DNA of 64,000 nt from Lentzea flava (GTDB lineage: Bacteria > Actinomycetota > Actinomycetes > Mycobacteriales > Pseudonocardiaceae): the NCBI RefSeq assembly GCF_014648475.1, contig NZ_BMRE01000032.1:32591-96590 (forward strand), read 5' to 3'. The notes under the pieces are model-generated. The model made no database searches. It was not told the origin of the DNA and saw nothing but the letters and a program-made list of their open reading frames with translations. Position 1 is the stretch's first letter. Each line of letters begins with the position of its first letter. Made by a program: the position numbers and the translations under genes. Shown here in pieces: positions 24,005 to 30,046 of the stretch.

Positions 24005-24891
24005 CCGTGGCGACGGAAACCCGGCCGTCGGTGGTCCGCGGACTGATCAGGACCGCCCGGCCACACCAGTGGACGAAGAACGTCCTCGTGCTGGCCACCC
24101 CGTTCGCGTCGAGCAGGATCACCGAAACCGTCGTGCTGCGCTCGGCCGCGCTGGCGTTCGTGGCGTTCTGCTGCGCGGCCTCGGCGGTGTACCTGATCAA
24201 CGACGCGAAGGACGCGGAAGCCGACCGCGCCCACCCGAAGAAGCGCGACCGGCCGATCGCGGCGGGCATCGTGCCCGTGCCGCTCGCGATCGGCACGGCA
24301 GGTGTGCTGATGGCCGCGTCGCTGGCGGTCGGCGCGGTGGCGGGCTGGAAGCTGCTCGTGCTCATGATCGTCTACCTGGCCGTGCAGCTGGGCTACTGCT
24401 TCGGCCTGAAGCACCAGCCCGTGCTCGAACTGTGCGTGGTCGCCTCGGGCTTCCTGCTGCGCAGCATCGCGGGCGGTCTGGGCGCCGGCATCGCGCCCAG
24501 CCAGTGGTTCCTGCTCGTGACGGCGTTCGGGTCGCTGTTCATCGTGGCGGGCAAGCGCTACGCGGAGATCAAGCTCTTCCACGACACCGGCGCCGCGATC
24601 CGCCACTCGCTGACCAAGTACTCGGCGACCTACCTGCGGTTCGTGTGGGCCACCTCGGCCGCGGTCATGAACATGACCTACGGCCTGTGGGCGTTCGAGC
24701 TGGGCCAGCGCACCGGCAGTTCGTGGGCCGCCCTCTCCATGGTCCCGTTCGTGATCGCCGTCCTCCGCTACGCCGTCGACGTCGACAGCGGCAAAGCAGG
24801 CGCTCCGGACGACCTGGCCCGCTCCGACCACGTCCTGCAGTCCCTGGGCATCGCCTGGGTGGTCACCGTCGCCCTGGCCATCTACCTCTGA
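24001..24891 (+). CDS. decaprenyl-phosphate phosphoribosyltransferase (UbiA family)
   Basis: 296 residues with about 9 membrane helices. The UbiA aspartate motif is YLINDAKDAEADRAHP followed by KKRDRPIAAG, and the second loop has KRYAEIKLF. It begins with RTARPHQWTKN, as DPPR synthase (Rv3806c) does. It attaches phosphoribose from PRPP to decaprenyl phosphate, the committed step to the arabinan donor DPA. The ATG overlaps the PAP2 stop. It is the last gene of the arabinan module; the convergent SDR ends 13 bp away. Confidence 0.9.
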   Translation: MTVATETRPSVVRGLIRTARPHQWTKNVLVLATPFASSRITETVVLRSAALAFVAFCCAASAVYLINDAKDAEADRAHPKKRDRPIAAGIVPVPLAIGTAGVLMAASLAVGAVAGWKLLVLMIVYLAVQLGYCFGLKHQPVLELCVVASGFLLRSIAGGLGAGIAPSQWFLLVTAFGSLFIVAGKRYAEIKLFHDTGAAIRHSLTKYSATYLRFVWATSAAVMNMTYGLWAFELGQRTGSSWAALSMVPFVIAVLRYAVDVDSGKAGAPDDLARSDHVLQSLGIAWVVTVALAIYL

Positions 24892-24904
24892 CCCGGACCA
24901 GCGA

Positions 24905-25663
24905 TCAGACGATGACGGCTCCACCGTCGACCACGAGCGTCTCACCCGTCACGTAACCACCGGCGGGAGAAGCCAGGAACACCACGGCCGCGGCGAGCTC
25001 CTCGGGGTCACCGATGCGACCGGCGGGCAGCGCCGCCTGCATCTTCTCCATGTAGCCGGGCGGGTACTGGTCGGTCATCTCCGAGGAGAAGAACCCGGGG
25101 CAGATCGCGTTGACGCGGATGCCCTTGCGCCCGGTCCACTGCTGCGCCAGGTCACGCGTCAGGCCCAGCAGACCGGCCTTGGACGCCGAGTACGCGGCCT
25201 GCGGAATTCCACCGGTCACGAGCCCGAGAACGCTGGAGATGTTGATGATCGACCCGCCGGACTTCATGACGGAAGCCGCGGCCTGCGCCATCCAGTACGC
25301 GCCGTTGAGGTTCACGTCCATGACGCCGAGGAACTCCTCCGGCGTCTCGCGCGAGGCCGGCACCGCGGACGCGACGCCCGCGTTGTTCACCAGGACCGCC
25401 ACCGTGCCGAACTCGGCGGCCGCCCGCGCCACCTCACGGCAGTCGTCGGGCTGCGACACGTCCGCCTGCACCACGAGGGCACGACGACCGGCCGCCTCGA
25501 CCAGCGCCGCCGTGTCCTTCAGCTTGTCCGCACGACGGGCCGCCAGCACGACGTCCGCGCCCGCCTCCGCGAGGCCCTTCGCGAACGCCACGCCGAGGCC
25601 GGAGGACGCGCCCGTGACGATCGCGACCTTCCCGTCCAGCCGGAACTTGTCGAGGATGCTCAC
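24905..25663 (-). CDS. short-chain dehydrogenase of the beta-oxidation operon
   Basis: 252 residues. It has TGASSGLGVAFAKGLAEAGA, VNNAGVASAV, catalytic Ser in NISSVLGLV, and YSASKAGLLGLTRDLA. It ends in GGAVIV, typical of classical SDRs. The GTG at 25663 overlaps the TAG of the thiolase gene by 1 nt. In this operon it most likely oxidises a 3-hydroxyacyl-CoA or a related alcohol before thiolysis. It lies under the CTAAGC operators at 28029-28062 if the operon is read through. Confidence 0.85.
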   Translation of the reverse strand: MSILDKFRLDGKVAIVTGASSGLGVAFAKGLAEAGADVVLAARRADKLKDTAALVEAAGRRALVVQADVSQPDDCREVARAAAEFGTVAVLVNNAGVASAVPASRETPEEFLGVMDVNLNGAYWMAQAAASVMKSGGSIINISSVLGLVTGGIPQAAYSASKAGLLGLTRDLAQQWTGRKGIRVNAICPGFFSSEMTDQYPPGYMEKMQAALPAGRIGDPEELAAAVVFLASPAGGYVTGETLVVDGGAVIV

Positions 25664-26859
25664 TACGAAAGCCTTTCCAGGATGATCGCCATGCCCTGAC
25701 CGCCGCCGACGCACATCGTCTCGAGGCCGAACTGGGCGTCGCGGGCCTGCATGCCGTTGATCAGCGTCGTCATGATCCGCGCGCCGGTCGAGCCGAACGG
25801 GTGCCCGAGGGCGATGGCACCACCGTGCACGTTCAGCCTGTCGATGTCGATGCCCAGCTGCCGCTGGCTGCCGAGCACCTGCACCGCGAACGCCTCGTTG
25901 ATCTCCACCAGGTCGATGTCCGAAATGGACAGACCGGCGTGGGCCAGCGCCTGCTTGGTCGCATCGACCGGGCCGAGACCCATGATCTCCGGCGAGAGCC
26001 CGGAAACTCCCGTGGACACGATGCGCGCCAACGGGGTCAGCCCCAGCTCGCGAGCCCGCACGTCGCTCATGATCACCACAGCGGCGGCGCCGTCGTTGAG
26101 CGGGCAGCAGTTGCCGGGCGTGACCGTGCCCTCGGGCCGGAACGACGGCTTCAGCGCGGAGACGGCCTCGTAGGTGACGCCAGCACGGGGACCGTCGTCC
26201 GTCGAGACGACCGTTCCGTCCGGCAGCGTCACGGGCGTGATCTCGCGGGCGAAGAACCCGTCCGCGATCGCCTTCTCCGCGAGGTTCTGCGACCGCACAC
26301 CGAACTCGTCCTGGTCGTGCCGCGAGATGCCCAGCTGCGTCGCGACGTTCTCGGCGGTCTGCCCCATCGCGATGTAGTAGTCGGGCAGCTTGCCGTCGAG
26401 CCGCGGGTCGGTCCACGGAGCGTTGGACGCGGCCGTGTCCAACGTCCGCTGCTGCGCCTCGTCGAACAACGGGTTGAACGACGGCACACCGGAGTGCATG
26501 TACCGGGAGACGCACTCGACACCGGCCGAGATGAACGCGTGCCCCTCCCCCGCCTTGATGGCGTGGAAGGCCATGCGCGCGGTCTGCACCGACGAGGCGC
26601 AGAACCGGTTCACGGTCGTGCCGGGCAGGGTGTCGTACCCGAGCTGCACGGCGACGCGCCGCGCGATGTTCTGGCCGTGTTCGTCCTGCGGCTCGGCGCA
26701 TCCGAGGTGCAGGTCGGTGATCTCGGTGGCCGGAATGTCCTGCAACGCCGCGGAAATCACCTGCGCGGCCAGGTCGTCCGGCCGCAGCGAGACGAGCGAT
26801 CCCTTGCGGGCACGGCCGATCGGCGACCGGGCGGTGGAAACGATGACTGCTTCAGCCAT
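25663..26859 (-). CDS. acetyl-CoA C-acyltransferase (thiolase)
   Basis: 398 residues, the normal thiolase length. The nucleophile is Cys87 in NRFCASSVQT, with NEAF at 321-324, His353 in GGAIALGHPFGSTGAR and Cys383 in MCVGGGQGMA. It cleaves 3-oxoacyl-CoA with CoA, or acts in reverse. It starts at the ATG at 26859 behind AAGGGG, 10 bp after the acyl-CoA dehydrogenase gene. It is the middle gene of the acyl-CoA dehydrogenase, thiolase, SDR operon. Confidence 0.93.
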   Translation of the reverse strand: MAEAVIVSTARSPIGRARKGSLVSLRPDDLAAQVISAALQDIPATEITDLHLGCAEPQDEHGQNIARRVAVQLGYDTLPGTTVNRFCASSVQTARMAFHAIKAGEGHAFISAGVECVSRYMHSGVPSFNPLFDEAQQRTLDTAASNAPWTDPRLDGKLPDYYIAMGQTAENVATQLGISRHDQDEFGVRSQNLAEKAIADGFFAREITPVTLPDGTVVSTDDGPRAGVTYEAVSALKPSFRPEGTVTPGNCCPLNDGAAAVVIMSDVRARELGLTPLARIVSTGVSGLSPEIMGLGPVDATKQALAHAGLSISDIDLVEINEAFAVQVLGSQRQLGIDIDRLNVHGGAIALGHPFGSTGARIMTTLINGMQARDAQFGLETMCVGGGQGMAIILERLS

Positions 26860-26869
26860 GGAACACCCC

Positions 26870-28015
26870 TTACAGGCCCAGGTCGCGGCCGATGAGTTCC
26901 TTCATGATCTCGTTGGAGCCCGCCCAGATCTTCGTGACGCGGGCGTCCATCCAGGCGCGGGCGACGCGGTACTCGGTCATGTAGCCGTAGCCGCCGTGCA
27001 GCTGCACGCAGGCGTCGATGACGTCGTTCTCGACCTCGGCGCTCCAGTACTTCGCCTGCGCCGCCTCGACGGAGGTCAGCTCACCGCGCACGTGCTGCAT
27101 GGTCAGGGTGTCGACGAACGCCTGCGTGACGTCGAGCTTGGTGCGCAGCTCCGACAGCAGGAACTTGTTGTGCTGGAACTTGCCGATCGGCTGCCCGAAC
27201 GCCTTGCGCTCCTTCACGTACTCGAGCGTCTCGTCGAAGACGCCCTGCGCGTGCGCGAGGTTCGAGATGGCGGCACCGATCCGCTCCTGCGGCAGGCGTT
27301 CCATCATGTAGATGAAGCCCTTGTCGACCTCGCCGATCACGTTCGCGGCCGGCAGGCGCACGTCGGAGAAGAACAGCTCCGCGGTGTCGGACGGGTGCTG
27401 GCCGACCTTGTCGAGCTTGCGGCCGCGCTCGAAGCCGGGCATGCCGGTCTCGACGGCGAACAGCGTGATGCCCTTGGCGCCCTTCTCCGGGTCGGTCCGG
27501 GCGGCCACGACGATCATGTCGGCGGTGTAGCCGTTGGTGATGAACGTCTTGGAGCCGTTGAGGATCCAGTCGTCACCGTCACGCACGGCGTTGGTCTTCA
27601 GCGCCGCGAGGTCGGAGCCACCGGAGGGCTCGGTCATCGCGATGCCGGTCTTGATCTCGCCGGTGCACATGCCTGGCAGCCAGCGCTGCTTCTGCTCCTC
27701 GGTGCACAGGTCCACGAGGTACGGCGCCACGACGTCGCCGTGGATGCCCAGCGACGACGCGACCGCCGCGTTGACCCGGCACAGCTCCTCGGCGAACACG
27801 GTGTTGAACCGGTAGTCGTTCGCGCCGCTGCCGCCGTACTCCTCGGGAATCTCGAGGCCCAGCAGCCCCTGGCGACCGGCCTCCAGCCAGACATCGCGAT
27901 CGATCACGCGCTGCTCGATGAACTTCTCGACGTTCGGCGTGATCGTGCGCTCGACGAACGCCTTCGCCGACTCCCGGAACGCGGCGTGATCCTCGTTGAA
28001 CAGCGTCCGCTGCAC
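26870..28015 (-). CDS. acyl-CoA dehydrogenase, long-chain (LCAD-like)
   Basis: 381 residues. FAD-binding and substrate motifs are GIAMTEPSGGSDLAALKT and WILNGSKTFITNGYTADMIV. MERLPQERIGAA carries a glutamate where LCAD-type enzymes have their base, and the C-terminal MCAD-type site is replaced (IWAGSNEI). QLHGGYGYMTEYRVAR and MKELIGRDL match LCAD closely. I start at the GTG at 28015 because GGAGG lies 5 nt before it; the upstream ATG at 28027 would place the operator inside the ribosome-binding region. It catalyses alpha-beta dehydrogenation of acyl-CoA with FAD. Confidence 0.92.
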   Translation of the reverse strand: MQRTLFNEDHAAFRESAKAFVERTITPNVEKFIEQRVIDRDVWLEAGRQGLLGLEIPEEYGGSGANDYRFNTVFAEELCRVNAAVASSLGIHGDVVAPYLVDLCTEEQKQRWLPGMCTGEIKTGIAMTEPSGGSDLAALKTNAVRDGDDWILNGSKTFITNGYTADMIVVAARTDPEKGAKGITLFAVETGMPGFERGRKLDKVGQHPSDTAELFFSDVRLPAANVIGEVDKGFIYMMERLPQERIGAAISNLAHAQGVFDETLEYVKERKAFGQPIGKFQHNKFLLSELRTKLDVTQAFVDTLTMQHVRGELTSVEAAQAKYWSAEVENDVIDACVQLHGGYGYMTEYRVARAWMDARVTKIWAGSNEIMKELIGRDLGL

Positions 28016-28028
28016 GACTACCTCCATA

Positions 28029-28062
28029 CTAAGCGGTTGCTTAGCGCTAAGCGCCCGCTTAG
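28029..28062. promoter_or_regulatory. two tandem CTAAGC-N4-GCTTAG operators (sites 2 and 3 of 4)
   Basis: Site 2 (28029-28044) is CTAAGC-GGTT-GCTTAG and site 3 (28047-28062) is CTAAGC-GCCC-GCTTAG. Their centres are 18 bp apart. They fill the 92-bp gap between the divergent acyl-CoA dehydrogenase and TetR starts, so they should control both, including TetR autoregulation. Confidence 0.75.
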
Positions 28063-28107
28063 CGTGCAGTACGATTCATCACCTGTCAACACGCGAGGAG
28101 CGGCCCG

Positions 28108-28731
28108 ATGACGACGACCGGACTGGACGAGTTCGCGCTGCTCGACGAGACGTGGCGCTCGGTCACCCCGGACGCCGCCCGCCGCATGCTCATCGCCGCC
28201 GCGCACGCGTTCGCGGGCAAGGGATATCACGCCACGACGACCCGTGACATCGCTTCCCTGGCGGGAATGTCACCGGCGGCCGTGTACATCCACTACCGGT
28301 CCAAAGAGGAACTTCTCTTCAACATCTCGCTCGTGGGCCACGAGACGTCGCTGAAGCTGCTGTCCTCGATCACGGGGGCGGACCCGGTCGAACGGCTGCG
28401 CAACGCGGTGAAGGCGTTCGCGGGCTGGCACGCGGAGTTTCACACGACGGCGCGGGTGGTCCAGTACGAGCTCGGCGCGCTCACCCCTGAGCACCACGCG
28501 GAGGTGGCGGAGCTGCGCCGGGGCATCGAGAAGCAGATGCGGTCGTTCATCGCGGACGGCGTCGCGGAGGGCGTGTTCGACGTGCCGGACCTGAAGGGCG
28601 CGACGCTCGCCGTCCTGTCGCTGTGCATCGACGTCGCGCGCTGGTACCAGCCGGGAGGAAAGCGGACCCCGGACGAGATCGGCGCCCTGTACGCCGATCT
28701 CGTCCTGAGGATGGTCCGTCCGGCTAACTGA
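28108..28731 (+). CDS. TetR family regulator of acyl-CoA catabolism
   Basis: 207 residues. The HTH region is ARRMLIAAAHAFAGKGYHAT, TRDIASLAGMSPAAVYIHY and RSKEELLFNISLVGHE. The C-terminal ligand domain includes HTTARVVQYELGALTPEHH and VARWYQPGGKRTPDEI, like KstR/FadR-type actinobacterial regulators that bind acyl-CoAs. ATG at 28108 after GAGGAG. It is divergent from the LCAD-like operon across two tandem operators. The same motif lies before the fabG-maoC and acyl-CoA carboxylase genes, so those are probable targets. The effector is unknown. Confidence 0.9.
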   Translation: MTTTGLDEFALLDETWRSVTPDAARRMLIAAAHAFAGKGYHATTTRDIASLAGMSPAAVYIHYRSKEELLFNISLVGHETSLKLLSSITGADPVERLRNAVKAFAGWHAEFHTTARVVQYELGALTPEHHAEVAELRRGIEKQMRSFIADGVAEGVFDVPDLKGATLAVLSLCIDVARWYQPGGKRTPDEIGALYADLVLRMVRPAN

Positions 28732-28996
28732 CCGACTTGCGGCCGTACATCCCGGCCACGACCGAGACGCCGATCGCCGCGACCACGATCTGGACGATCA
28801 CCTCGATCCAGTCGATGCCGGGCGTGTCCTGCACGCCGAGCAGCCGCGCGATCCACGACCCGATGAACGCGGCCGCGATGCCGACCAGCAGGGTCAGCCA
28901 GATCGGGATGGCCTGCCTGCCCGGCGCGAAGAGCTTGCCGAGGAAGCCCAAGATCAGGCCGATGACGAGTGCTCCGAGAATGCTCTCGATGGTCAC
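28724..28996 (-). CDS. GlsB/YeaQ/YmgE family small membrane protein
   Basis: 90 residues from the GTG at 28996, which follows CAGGAGG. Three hydrophobic helices are visible: ESILGALVIGLILGFLGKLF, IWLTLLVGIAAAFIGSWIAR and EVIVQIVVAAIGVSVVAGMY. The glycine-rich pattern is that of the transglycosylase-associated/YeaQ family, often linked to stress. No enzymatic role is established. Its 3' end overlaps the convergent TetR gene by 8 bp. Confidence 0.85.
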   Translation of the reverse strand: MTIESILGALVIGLILGFLGKLFAPGRQAIPIWLTLLVGIAAAFIGSWIARLLGVQDTPGIDWIEVIVQIVVAAIGVSVVAGMYGRKSVS

Positions 28997-29088
28997 GGTC
29001 GCCTCCTGAAGTCCGTTCCCGGGACACATACCCGGAAACCTCCGGAGAAAATCATCCCGTCACTCGTCACCGTCCGCAGCTCGAAGAA

Positions 29089-29868
29089 CTACCAGCGGCT
29101 GCCGGAGACCTGGCTCATCCACTGGTTGATCGTGGCGGTCCAGTCGGTGCCGATCGCCTGCTGGTGCGACACCGCGAAACGGCCGTAGGCGTCACCGCCC
29201 GCACGGAGCAGCCCGGCGCGCTTGTCGGCCTCCAGGACCACGTGGAGCTCGCTCGGCGTCGTGACGAACGTCAGCTCGACCTGCTTGAGGCGACCGGCGA
29301 ACTGCGGCGGCGGGTAGAACTCGATCTCCTGGTAGAACGGCAGCTGCTGCGGCACGCCGTAGATGCGGCCGCGCTCGTTGTCCGCCTTGGTGAAGCGGAA
29401 ACCCATGTGCCCGAACGCCTGCAGCACCGCGTCCTGCGACGGCAGCGGGTGCACCCAGATCGGGTCGAGGTCGCCGGGGTCGACGGCGCCGCGGACCTCG
29501 AGCTCGGTGCGCAGGCCCAGCTGCATGCCGTGCAGCTGCGTGCCGCCCACGACGTTGAGCGGGCACTCGAACGGCACCGGGATCTGGAACGGCAGCGTGA
29601 GGTTCTGGTGCGGCTGGGCGAGGATGCGCTGTCCCACGGAGAACTTGTGGAACTCCATGTTGGTGTTGTACTCGTTGTCGCCGCTCTCGACCTCGACGCG
29701 GGTGAGCAGCGCCAGGGTGACGTGGTCGATCTCGGCGGGGTGGTCGCCGCCGGCGATGCGCACCTCACCGGAGAGCACCTCGCCCGGCCGGACGTTCGGG
29801 TTGGTCAGCACCGTGTCGACAGTCGGCCCGCCCACGCCGAACGCGCGCAACATCCTCTTGAACACCAC
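29089..29868 (-). CDS. Spo0M-like (arrestin-fold) sporulation-control protein
   Basis: 259 residues. MVFKRMLRAFGVGGPTVDT and VLTNPNVRPGEVLSGEVRI are the standard opening of the SpoOM family. LPFQIPVPFECPLNVVGGTQ and IEFYPPPQFAGRLKQVELTF are further family blocks. The fold is arrestin-like beta sandwich; in Bacillus Spo0M influences sporulation and stress, and actinobacterial roles are not known. Two GTG codons (29868 and 29865) follow CAGGAGG; I take the first. The divergent acyl-CoA carboxylase starts 178 bp away. Confidence 0.87.
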   Translation of the reverse strand: MVFKRMLRAFGVGGPTVDTVLTNPNVRPGEVLSGEVRIAGGDHPAEIDHVTLALLTRVEVESGDNEYNTNMEFHKFSVGQRILAQPHQNLTLPFQIPVPFECPLNVVGGTQLHGMQLGLRTELEVRGAVDPGDLDPIWVHPLPSQDAVLQAFGHMGFRFTKADNERGRIYGVPQQLPFYQEIEFYPPPQFAGRLKQVELTFVTTPSELHVVLEADKRAGLLRAGGDAYGRFAVSHQQAIGTDWTATINQWMSQVSGSRW

Positions 29869-30020
29869 TGCGGCCTCCTGAGCCACTCGCAACTGCGGGG
29901 AAGTCTGCCAACTGAATCGCCCGTTTGCGGCGAAGTGTTCCGTTGACGCCTCACCACCCAGATCGGTTCCGTATGGACTTCCGTTGACTTCAGATGGCAG
30001 CATGCGACCGCCGTCACATA

Positions 30021-30036
30021 CTAAGCGGTCGCTCAG
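30021..30036 (+). promoter_or_regulatory. CTAAGC-N4-GCTCAG operator overlapping a ribosome-binding site (site 4 of 4)
   Basis: CTAAGC-GGTC-GCTCAG matches the TetR motif with one mismatch. Its last bases run into CAGGAGG, the ribosome-binding site of the carboxylase gene at 30047, so the transcription start must be at or before the operator. The mismatch may be the price of keeping the ribosome-binding site. Confidence 0.6.
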
Positions 30037-30046
30037 GAGGATTGCC

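Noticed and set aside
29869..30046. Extra gene upstream of the carboxylase
   Set aside because: The open frames are extensions of the flanking genes; the region holds the operator at 30021 and otherwise nothing clear.
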